Program-made: the position numbers and the translations under genes
Origin: Pterois miles
Taxonomy: Eukaryota > Chordata > Actinopteri > Perciformes > Scorpaenidae
Length of the DNA: 64,000 nucleotides
Direction: 5' to 3'
NCBI GenBank assembly: GCA_947000775.1
Contig: CAMQGK010000058.1
Coordinates: 1 to 64,000, forward strand
Shown here: positions 23,136-31,303 of the stretch, piece by piece
How the letters are laid out: every line of letters starts with the position of its first letter
How positions within the stretch are numbered: the first letter of the stretch is position 1
Notes under the pieces: model-generated
The model's database searches: none
Seen by the model: only the letters and a program-made list of their open reading frames with translations
What the model was told of the DNA's origin: nothing

Positions 23136-23740
23136 TAACCCTAACCCTAACCCTAACCCTAACCCTGACTCAACACACTTTTTATCCCATACACACTCAC
23201 TACTATACCCTGCCCTAACCCTAACCACAACCATAACCCACTCACAGACACCCCAAACCCTAACCCTCACCCTAACACTTACCCTTACCACAACACCAAC
23301 CACCCACCCACCCTTACCCTAACAACTAATCCTTACCCTAACCTAACCCGTACCGGCCTAACCCTAAAATCCCTAAATCAATACATGACTAGAAATTAAG
23401 ATAAACTCACATAGCCCTCCTCTCCTCCCCACCTCAAAAAAACACCTAAACACCAGCCTACTGCGATGGAGGAATCCGAATCCCAACTCCAGGAAATCCC
23501 CTCCTAACACCACGTCTCAACTCCAGGACACTTCTTCCAAACAACGGACAAAGACGCGCACTACATAAAAAGGAATCTCCACTCTTAAAACACATTATCT
23601 ACGTAACCTTCCATGACACATACAATACAAAAACAAAACTGCACACCACAAACCCCCCACCCCCCTCCTTTCCCCCCCCCCCCCCTCTCCCTCATCCTTC
23701 TTTACCTCCTCTACTCTCCTCTTCCTGGCCTAGCACCTAA
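23136..23740. other. Degenerate telomeric and C-rich spacer before B0
   Basis: Four CCCTAA hexamers followed by degenerate C/A-rich sequence with scattered CCCTAA. The right part (about 23400-23740) resembles in style the end of the family B non-coding spacer. I see no gene. Confidence 0.6.
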
Positions 23741-23741
23741 T

Positions 23742-23830
23742 GGGGGGTGACCAGGGGACTGACATGCGCCGGCCAGTGCCTTGCCTTTTTCTCTCACCAA
23801 CACCTCACCGCTATGCGGTCAGGGAGAGAA
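23742..23830 (+). ncRNA. Conserved RNA-structure element, diverged copy (B0)
   Basis: Begins GGGGGGTGA and is homologous to 29352-29440. Two helices are kept by paired changes: TTCTCTC (23789-23795) pairs with GAGAGAA (23824-23830), and ACCGC/GCGGT closes a TAT loop (23807-23819). The other copies have GTCTCTC/GAGAGAC and ACTGC/GCAGT. Identity of the RNA is not recognised. Confidence 0.65.
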
Positions 23831-23866
23831 TCTGAGTCCAACAAACTAACCCTAACCCTAACCCTA

Positions 23867-24219
23867 ATTCCAAAACGCACTTTAGTACCCCACTCCCCAA
23901 ACACATCTCAACACAGCTCACCAATTACATCTACCTTGTTAGATGTAGTAGGTGTAACAAGAAATATGTGGGCGAAACAAGACACACACTGGAAACCGCC
24001 TTGAAGGACATCCAAAGGACACCCCACTCTACACAACTCGCCAAACACTCCCGCAAACATGGAACGCAACAACTCACATTACAGCCCCTGGAACAAAACA
24101 CACGTTGGACCGACACAGCACGGGAAAACCGTACTACCTACTGGATCCATAAACTCCACACACGCCACCCACAGGGACTTAACCAGCCTGCCCAACAAAA
24201 CTCACCACAAAAACCCTAA
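23867..24219 (+). pseudogene. B0: 5'-truncated 3' end of family B ORF2 (GIY-YIG domain)
   Basis: The frame matches the last ~117 codons of B1 ORF2: the end of the linker, YIYLVRCSRC, KKYVGET, then YWIHKL and GLN, with the stop inside a CCCTAA repeat at 24217-24219. Everything upstream is missing. The truncation point at about 23867 is fused directly to three CCCTAA hexamers. This is what a 5'-truncated cDNA capped by telomere repeats would look like. Confidence 0.88.
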
Positions 24220-24302
24220 CCCTAAACCCCCCCCCCCCCCCTTCTTCTTCTCCCCCCCCCCCCCCCCCCCTTTTTCTTCTTTCCCCCCCCCCCCCAACAC
24301 CT

Positions 24303-24352
<50 letters not shown>

Positions 24353-24820
24353 CTCACCTCAACCCTAACCCACGACCCAAACCCCAACCCTGACCTCTTA
24401 CCCTAACCCTAACCCTAACCCTAACCCCAACACTGACCTCTTTTCCTAACCCTAACCCCAACCCTGACCCCTAACCCTAACCCTAACACTGACCTCTTTT
24501 CCTAACCCTAAACCCCCCCCCCCCCCCCTAACCCTAACCCTAAACCCCCCCCCAACCCACCCTAACCCTAACCCTAACACTGACCTCTTTTCCTAACCCT
24601 AACCCCCCCCCCCCCCCCCCCCCCACCCTAACCCTAACACTGACCTCTTTTCCTAACCCTAACCCTAACCCTAAACCCCCCCCCCCCTAACCCTAACCCC
24701 AACACTGACCTCTTTTCCTAACCCTAAACCCCCCCCCCCTAACCCTAACCCTAAACCCCCCCCCCCCCCCCAACCCTAACCCTAACACTGACCTCTTTTC
24801 CTAACCCTAACCCTTACCCT
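24220..24820. repeat. CCCTAA, poly-C and poly-T tract after B0
   Basis: Starts with CCCTAAA, then poly-C runs alternating with CTTCTTCTT, a ~50-base T-run (24305-24352) and a minisatellite. The minisatellite's repeated part is ACACTGACCTCTTTTCCTAA followed by CCCTAA and C-runs; there are about six to eight copies up to 24800. No gene. Confidence 0.9.
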
Positions 24821-25043
24821 AATGCCACTATACACATTTCATGCTTTCCAAATCCACACCTACAACTTAGTATCCCACACTTTTTATTTTTCGCTTTCAC
24901 ACACTGTCTGCAATGCAAAGCAACTGTCTTGCATCTCAGACAAGTTGTTGTATCTATTATCATACAAACAACTCACACAAGGGTGCAGCAACTGTAAGCC
25001 CCCCTTCTATCACACTTACACTCCCCACACTTGCACTCCCCAC
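24821..25043 (+). repeat. Leader repeat (pLTR-like), left copy of B1
   Basis: Nearly identical to 29574-29783 upstream of ORF1, apart from a small duplication (ACTCCCCAC context) and point changes. It is bounded on both sides by CCCTAA. Its ends resemble family A around the hammerhead (TGCC..TACAC and CACAC..ATTTTTCGCTTT), but the ribozyme core is absent. PLEs commonly carry a repeated leader (pseudo-LTR); that is the likely nature of this pair. Confidence 0.7.
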
Positions 25044-25260
25044 TAACCCTAACCCTAACCCTAACCCTAACCCTGACCCCTAACCCTAACAAAAACCCCC
25101 CACCCTAACCCTAACACTGACCTCTTTGCCTAACCCTAACCCTAACCCCCCCCCCCCCCCCAACCCTCAACCTACCCCCCTTTTTTTTTTTTTTTTTTTT
25201 TTTCTCCTCTTTTCTCTCTCCAAAAAAATGTTTTGGAAATGAAGCTCAACTGATCCATAA

Positions 25261-25318
<58 letters not shown>

Positions 25319-25365
25319 CACTACAAAAAAAAGGGTTTTGGAAATGAAGCTGAACTGATCCATAA

Positions 25366-25415
<50 letters not shown>

Positions 25416-25420
25416 CTTCC
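25044..25420. repeat. CCCTAA, poly-C and poly-T tract with a duplicated 33-bp core (B1)
   Basis: CCCTAA repeats and C-runs, then three long T-runs. Between them sit two copies of a short core, TTTTGGAAATGAAGCTSAAC followed by TGATCCATAAC (about 25231-25262 and 25335-25368). The core plus T-run looks like a tandemly amplified tail-like module. No coding sense: the Lys-rich minus-strand frames are poly-T read backwards. Confidence 0.85.
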
Positions 25421-26347
25421 CAACACCTTTCCCAACTCTAGCTCTTACCTTGCCCGCGACCCCTGACCCTAGCCTCACTTTTTACCCCCAACACAGACCC
25501 TAACCCTAACCCCTAATCCTACACCCTATCCCCTTACTCTAACCCCAACCATAACCAGGCCCCTGACCCCTAACCCTGACCCCAATATTACCCCTGTCTC
25601 CTAACTCTGACCCTAACCTTACTTTTACTTAGACCCTTACAAATCTGACCCTACACATAAAAACACATTTACACACCCATCACTCTGTCATATACCTACA
25701 AAACACTAAAACATAACTACAATATCACGTACCTACATTTCTCCCATATTATCACTCTAAACACAATTACATATCCTTTAGCCTTCACCACACTACATCC
25801 TATACCACTATCCCTACCACCACTACACCTCTCCCATATTAAGACACTAAAACACTATTACATATACTATACTTAAACCACACTACCCCATCCCGGTTGC
25901 TCCCTCCGAATCTTTTTCTTTTAACATACCCATATACTGCATGTTCACATGCAATATATGAGCTACTGGGCATTACAGCCTTCAGGCCAACCCAGAGGGG
26001 CACATACCCCTCCAACTTAACTTTATGTCTCACACTACTCCCTTATATACCCCACACATTCCCTAACCCCTCCTCCCATTTACCACACCCACCTCCCTTT
26101 CCACACCCATGATCACAACCACATCCACACCCACTACCACACCTCCCTTCCTACTCCTATCCATACCACTCCTCCTCAATTTACATACAAAAAACACACA
26201 CAATTCTGCACCCTTCCAAAGGGACACATCACACACATACACTACCCCTACTCCTACCTCCTCTATCCACTGAACAGATTCACTTCTGGTAAGTCCACCT
26301 TTCACACTTCTATCTCTCCACCCTCTCCCTCTCTTTTTACATTCTCC

Positions 26348-26438
26348 CAAGATCTGGGGTTGTGCGGTGTATGGAACACAGATCTTGCATTTCCAAGCAG
26401 ACTCAGGGGTCGTGCGGTGTATGGGACACTGAGCTGCT
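26348..26438 (+). ncRNA. Twin hairpins with a shared loop (B1 spacer)
   Basis: Hairpin 1 (26348-26387) has a perfect 9-bp stem CAAGATCTG/CAGATCTTG. Hairpin 2 (26396-26438) has a different stem, AGCAG-A-CTCAG / CTGAG-CTGCT. Both enclose a near-identical 22-base segment containing GTGCGGTGTATGG. Its two differences pair with each other: GTT/AAC in hairpin 1, GTC/GAC in hairpin 2. Different stems around one conserved loop plus a compensatory change are strong signs of a functional RNA motif. Not recognised as a known family. Confidence 0.75.
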
Positions 26439-26533
26439 CTCTCCACACAAGAAGAAGACAGACTCTTCAGACCTGCTTAGGCTGACCCCTGATACCTCAC
26501 GGTGACAACAAAAGGGTACATGCTGAACAGGTG

Positions 26534-26829
26534 GTAAGTATGCGGCCCCCCGTGTCCCGACTCTAGGGCAGCACTGCGGGAGTGGTGGTTCAGGGTATCA
26601 GAACCTTAAACGTCACCCAGTCTTCTATGAGGAATAGCCTCACACACACCACAGCACATACCACACCACACACGTCTAAAACTTTTCCTCCATCCCACAA
26701 TCTGCTTAGGGATTGTGCCGTGGATGCACCGGGACCTAGACCTTATTTTTTATTTTTTTCTTATTTCTCTCATTTCTCTTATTTTTTTTCTCTCATTTTT
26801 ATTTTTTTTGTTGTTTTCCCATCCCACAG
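26534..26829 (+). other. Possible spliceosomal intron in the B1 spacer
   Basis: Donor context GGTG|GTAAGTATG and acceptor TTTTCCCATCCCACAG preceded by a long T-rich tract. The predicted intron is 296 bases. A second good donor, CTG|GTAAGTCC, lies at 26289. Both signals persist in the diverged copy at 63561-63846 although the T-tract changed. AATAAA at 27400 could end the transcript. Sequence-based inference only. Confidence 0.4.
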
Positions 26830-26869
26830 TCTGCTTAGGGATTGTGCCGTGGATGCACCGGGACCTAGG
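26693..26869 (+). repeat. Direct repeat with hairpin flanking a T-rich tract (B1)
   Basis: Two copies of a ~48-bp sequence running from CATCCCACA to GGGACCTAG, separated by a T-rich microsatellite. Each contains the stem GTGC/GCAC around CGTGGAT (26705-26740 and 26834-26869), with outer pairs TTAGG/CCTAG. The loop resembles the GGTGTATG loop of the twin hairpins upstream. Confidence 0.7.
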
Positions 26870-27510
26870 ACATTTTCTTTCAAAACAATGTAATTATTTT
26901 CTTATTCGTTCCTTATTTATGTACTTTATCTTTCAAATCTCCTCAAAAAATAACTCATTAGTGGCTAGAGTAGTGTAGCTTAGGAGAGACACACCCCGAA
27001 GACTGCGCATCTTCGGCGGGACCTCCTTGGGTGAGAGTGTCTTGTGATAAGCGGTCGAAACACTCTATGATCCCAGGGCACACAACTGAGGATGTGTCTC
27101 CAGTGAGCAGGTACAGGGTCTAGGGTCAAATCGGACACAACCACACAGTTGTGTACGCATTTGGGATCTCGTGGGTTAACAAAAAGCCCCCGTATCCTAA
27201 AACACAGACAAGGGAAACATATCGGGACCACCTCTGGGTTTCCGCTTTTGGAGCTTCATGGACAGAAATGTTCCTGTACTCTTAAAACCAGATTCTCATT
27301 TCCTTACCAATTTCCCGACAAAATTGTGAGTGGCCACCTACCAGTGCGGACTGAGGGTGGGGCTCACAATGACCTTGTTCACCCTGCTCACTTACTTACA
27401 ATAAATTCTAAAAAAAACAAAACAACTTCTATAACTAATGAATAAATCAGAAACCAACATTTGAAAATAAAAATCTAACCACACCTAGGAATAGATGAAC
27501 ACCTCTCCCT

Positions 27511-28440
27511 ACCACCCTGTAACGACTCTTCTACACTACCTCCACACCATTACCTACAACAATCAAACACATTTACATTTGACTACACAGTACCCATACA
27601 TACTACCTACTGTCTCAATGGCTTATCCAATACAGACAGTTATGACAACACACTGCAATTTTAACCAGATACATTTTTACATTTCTAACACCCATACATA
27701 CTTTATACGGTTGGATTGGCTTATCCACCAACATAGACAAGATACATTAAACCTTGTCACTAGAATTTCCTCACATACCACCACTTACACATATTCTTTA
27801 CACACACTACTAACACTCACAACTCTCCCCCACCCCTTCCTACCACCCTGTAACGACTCTTCTACACTACCTCCACACCATTACCTATAACAATCAAACA
27901 CATTTACATTTGACTACACAGTACCCATACATACTACCTACTGTCTCAATGGCTTATCCAATACAGACAGTTATGGAAACACACTGCAATCTTAACCAGA
28001 TACATTTTACATTTCTAAACACCCATACATACTTTATACGGTTGGATTGGCTTATCCACCAACATAGACAAGATACATTTAACCTTGTCTCCGGAATTTC
28101 CTCATATACCACAACTTACACATATTCTTTACACACACTACTAACACTCACAACTCTCCCCCACCCCTCCCTACCACCCTGTAACGACTCTTCTACACTA
28201 CCTCCACACCATTACCTACAACAATCACACACATTTACATTTGACTACACAGCATCCATACATAATACCTACTGTCTCAACGGCTTATCCAATACAGACA
28301 GTTATGGAAACACACTGCAATTTTGACCAGACACATCTTACAATTTTTATACTGTTGGTTTGCCTTATCCACCGACACAGATAGGATACATTAAACACTA
28401 CCACAATTTACACATAATTTATCCCGCACACTACAAACAC
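27511..28440 (+). repeat. Three 331-bp tandem repeats (B1 spacer)
   Basis: Repeats begin at 27511, 27842 and 28173 with ACCACCCTGTAACGACTC. The third decays from about 28330. The 331-base period is not a multiple of three, so the repeats do not encode a repeated protein. Confidence 0.9.
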
Positions 28441-28585
28441 TATTTACATTCCACACACCCATACACCCTTCCCACTCACCATCACGGACAGTGAAAACTG
28501 ACCACTCTCACACTTCATAACCTAACTACTCTATATCACCACATAATCAAATACACACATTTTCTACCATACCACAGTGAACACT

Positions 28586-28968
28586 CGGAAATACCCTTAC
28601 GGGTCTTCCGCTGTTGGGGTCTCGTGGACAGACATGTCCCTGTACCCTTAAATACAGACCTTTCACACCTGACGGTATGGATGGCTTACCCACCAATACA
28701 GACAGGATTACTTGACCACTGTGTCCCACTACACTATATACCTGACAGACTCACACATCCACCCATACAAACTCCCTACTGATTTATACACTTCATCACC
28801 AACACAGATACAGCTAATATAATCACCAAACTCCTAACCCACTCATACATCATTTATCATACATAACCTAGCCACTCCATATTACCACATATCCAAACAC
28901 ACACATATTATACCAAAAACACAACCATATCACAGTGAACACTCGGAAACACCCTCAAGGGTCTTCTG
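28586..28968 (+). ncRNA. Repeated hairpins in the B1 spacer (CGGAA..TTCCG and GGACA..TGTCC)
   Basis: Hairpin CGGAA-ACCC-TTAC-GGGT-TTCCG at 28586-28610 recurs as CGGAA-ACCC-TCAA-GGGT-TTCTG at 28944-28968, with the loop changed and the stem kept. GGACA-GACA-TGTCC at 28626-28639 has a relative at 27260-27273, GGACA-GAAA-TGTTC, which still pairs through a G-U. They look like repeated structured-RNA units. Confidence 0.55.
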
Positions 28969-29351
28969 CCTACCAATAAAACACACACATTCCCCACCTT
29001 CCATACATTCTTATAACTATTCTCCTACCCAGCATACACACCATTTCTACTATCAAACGCAATTTCATTTTAATACACTTTACATTCCAGACACACATAC
29101 ACACTCCCTACTATTTGGACGCACCTACCCACCTGTACATAACTCTTACCCTTAACTCACCCTTACCCCAACCTCACTTTACCTTATGCTTACTCTAACC
29201 ATCACCTCTACCCGGACCCCTAATAATCACATACCCACCTCCCTCCCTCACCCTCCCTTCCCCCCTCCCTCCACCTCTTCTCCACTACACCCCAGTTTTC
29301 GCACTACACCTACTTCTACACACAATTTCTAAATAAGACCTAGTGACTTAC

Positions 29352-29440
29352 GGGGGGTGACATGGGGACTAACATGCGCCGGCCAGTGCCTTGCCGTTGT
29401 CTCTCAACAAAACCTCACTGCTATGCAGTCAGGGAGAGAC
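29352..29440 (+). ncRNA. Conserved RNA-structure element (B1)
   Basis: Starts GGGGGGTGACATGGGG and includes a GGC-CAGT-GCC hairpin. Outer helix GTCTCTC (29399-29405) / GAGAGAC (29434-29440) encloses ACTGC-TAT-GCAGT (29417-29429). Comparison with 23742-23830 shows two independent base-pair swaps that keep pairing. About 20 bases downstream the sequence AACCTAA is the point where three different continuations occur in this window. Confidence 0.7.
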
Positions 29441-29573
29441 TCTGGGTTAAACACACCAACCTAACCTATGCCAGAGCCTCGGACCAGCCCCGGTCATTCA
29501 ACCCAGGAAATCACTAGGTCCACACTCAGTTATCCGAGTTATTTCCACATTTTACATTATACATTATATCTTT

Positions 29574-29783
29574 AATGCCACTATACACATTTCATGCTTT
29601 CCAATCCACACCTACAACTTAGTATCCCACACATTTTATTTTTCGCTTTCACACACTCACTGTCTGCAATGCAAAGCAACTGTCTTGTATCTCAGACAAG
29701 TTGTTGTATCTATTATCATACAAACAACTCACACAAGGGTGCAGCAACTGTAAGCCCCCTTCTATCACACTTGCACTCCCCAC
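29574..29783 (+). promoter_or_regulatory. ORF1 leader of B1 (right copy of the pLTR-like repeat)
   Basis: Same block as 24821-25043, here continuing without telomeric repeats into the ORF1 5' region. AT-rich ACATTATATC just upstream (29561-29570) is the only TATA-like sequence and is weak. A leader/promoter function is inferred from position. Confidence 0.55.
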
Positions 29784-29912
29784 AACACAACATTGATACT
29801 TCTACTATATCACCTTTTTGACTATATGATCACTCACCTTCTCACTCTGCTTCTCCCTCCCTCCTCTCCCCAAAAAACCCCCTACCCCTCCCACCTTTCC
29901 CCAGCTCTTCCA

Positions 29913-31283
29913 ATGGCTCACACGGACGACTTTGTCGCACTTGTGCACCTCCTCAAAAAGTACATCTTTACCCACCACCACCAATCACTACTTCCAACAC
30001 AACCACACGACCCACTCCCACCCTTCATCCAACGGGTGGAACACCACATTATCAGGACCATTAATCCCATCTGTCCATCGGAAGCTACCTACCTTTGGAG
30101 TCATCATAACGCTAAAACATGGTCCGCCGCAACAGTCCACATGCTCACAGACCATTACCAACAACTACTGGAACAAACCAAAAAGGACATCTTCCCCCTC
30201 TGGGTCCCCAACTGGGACAGGGCACTAGCAATAGCAAAACGCAGAGCAAAAATCGACAATCACCATATCCAGGACGTCTCCTTCGAGGCGGTCACACAAA
30301 TGTTGACCACTATTATGGCAACCACTCCCCCTGGGGACTTACCCAGCAGCCACTTGGGTATCCCCTTACTTCCCACACCCACACCTCCTCCTACCCAGAC
30401 CATTGAACACCACCCTATTACCCCACAACCCACCACTATACCCGAGCCTACCCACACAGACGACTTTAGTGAAATGATACACCTCCTTCAAAAACACACC
30501 CTCGCACATCATAAAGCAGCAAACTTACCTTCTACACCAGGAGACCCACTCCCAAACTTCCTCAAAACCTTAGAGGATTACCTTATTACAACCATCCAAC
30601 CCTTCTGCCCATCAGAGTTTAGCAACTTATGGGCACACCATAATGCCAAAACTTGGTCTACAGCCACAGTGGCCATGCTAAAAGACCACTACCAACTCAT
30701 TCAGGAAAACGTCAGAAAGGAAATCTATTCCCTTTTTGTCCCGGATTGGCCAAGGGCTTTAGCAGTAGCCAAACGCAGAGCCCTAAAAACCAAACCACAC
30801 ATCAGTAACACCTCCTTTAACGCCACCGAACAGATGCTTACCACCCTACTCTCACCACATCTGAGGGAGAAAGGGGACAGTTTCCCCCCCCTCCCCTCTC
30901 CGCCAATTAATCAGGACCACCTACCTCCAAGTCTCTCGGACCATGCCCTTGAGCAAACCCCTCCCCGACCCTCTCCCCCCCGCACACCGGACCAGGATGA
31001 GGGAGACAGTACTGACACGGAAGAAAGATTAAACACACTTCTTCAATTAGCGGGTTATGACTCTCCTACACCTGCAAACACCCCACACACACCCTCACCG
31101 GAACCGCAACCCACAACACATACAGTGCAAGTTGAGATACACGCAGCACCCCTTACCCAACCCACCAGGCCCGCACGCAGGCCCTTTTCACTCACCCCAC
31201 TCTACCCTCCCTCCTCCCCTTCTTCCTCTTTCTCTTCCTCCCTTCTCACTCCCCCCCACCCCCCTCTAAAAAACCACGTCTGA
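29913..31283 (+). CDS. ORF1 of B1, N-terminal part: tandem-duplicated unnamed domain
   Basis: Start chosen at ATG 29913 (MAHTDDF); an in-frame ATG also exists at 29793. The protein has two related ~134-residue domains, about residues 3-136 and 181-314. Each has HTDDF, a CPSE motif, an HHNAKTWS motif, a DHYQ motif and a PNW/PDW-RALA-AKRRA motif. Family A ORF1 has one such domain. A Pro/Thr/Ser-rich acidic tail follows. The frame ends at a C-run (C7-A-C6, about 31251-31265) and the SGNH domain lies in another frame just downstream. Similar C-runs in B2 and B3 have different lengths, so this may be one ORF1 with an indel, slippage or sequencing error. Function unknown; structural (gag-like) role possible. 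Confidence 0.8.
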   Translation: MAHTDDFVALVHLLKKYIFTHHHQSLLPTQPHDPLPPFIQRVEHHIIRTINPICPSEATYLWSHHNAKTWSAATVHMLTDHYQQLLEQTKKDIFPLWVPNWDRALAIAKRRAKIDNHHIQDVSFEAVTQMLTTIMATTPPGDLPSSHLGIPLLPTPTPPPTQTIEHHPITPQPTTIPEPTHTDDFSEMIHLLQKHTLAHHKAANLPSTPGDPLPNFLKTLEDYLITTIQPFCPSEFSNLWAHHNAKTWSTATVAMLKDHYQLIQENVRKEIYSLFVPDWPRALAVAKRRALKTKPHISNTSFNATEQMLTTLLSPHLREKGDSFPPLPSPPINQDHLPPSLSDHALEQTPPRPSPPRTPDQDEGDSTDTEERLNTLLQLAGYDSPTPANTPHTPSPEPQPTTHTVQVEIHAAPLTQPTRPARRPFSLTPLYPPSSPSSSFSSSLLTPPHPPLKNHV

Positions 31284-31303
31284 CACCCAATACCACCCTC
31301 CAC

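Larger units (their letters stand above)
25421..29573 (+). other. Non-coding G-poor spacer module of B1
   Basis: About 4.1 kb without a credible protein gene; short frames do not carry recognisable domains. Contents: degenerate CCCTAA to about 25620; C/A-rich unique sequence; twin hairpins (26348-26438); a possible intron (26534-26829); a 48-bp direct repeat (about 26693-26740 and 26821-26868); a 7-bp-stem hairpin CCGAAGA/TCTTCGG (26996-27016); polyadenylation signals AATAAA at 27400 and 27441; three 331-bp tandem repeats; further hairpins; and the structured element at 29352. It may be an RNA gene or a non-autonomous element carried with the PLE. Confidence 0.7.

Noticed and set aside
21734..23303. 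Open frames of about 500 codons on both strands across the CCCTGG array
   Set aside because: They are the hexamer read in frame (Leu-Ala, Pro-Trp, Pro-Gly, Ala-Arg dipeptides); no domain and no codon structure.
25167..25478. Lys-rich minus-strand frames
   Set aside because: Poly-T tracts read in reverse; lengths vary with run length between units.
26063..26446. 127-codon minus-strand frame conserved in all B spacers
   Set aside because: It persists because the units are recent duplicates; it spans the twin hairpins and has no domain, and no comparable frame is kept in the diverged copy near 63100-63480.
27034..27066. Hammerhead-like arrangement AGAGTGTC ... GTGATAAG ... CGAAACACTCT in the B spacer
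   Set aside because: The outer 7-bp stem and the GAAAC box fit, but the C3 and G8 core positions are changed to G and A, which cannot pair, and there is no stem I. Only the hairpin is supported.
26957..27135. tRNA-like A box (TGGCTAGAGTAG) and B-box-like GGGTCAAATCG
   Set aside because: About 160 bases apart with no cloverleaf between them; B-box match is poor.
27495..28326. Two frames of 131 and 138 codons in the spacer that look alike
   Set aside because: They arise from the 331-bp tandem repeat, whose period is not a multiple of three, and show no domain.
29352..29440. Possible HDV-like ribozyme in the structured element
   Set aside because: I cannot place the nested double pseudoknot; only simple nested helices are supported.
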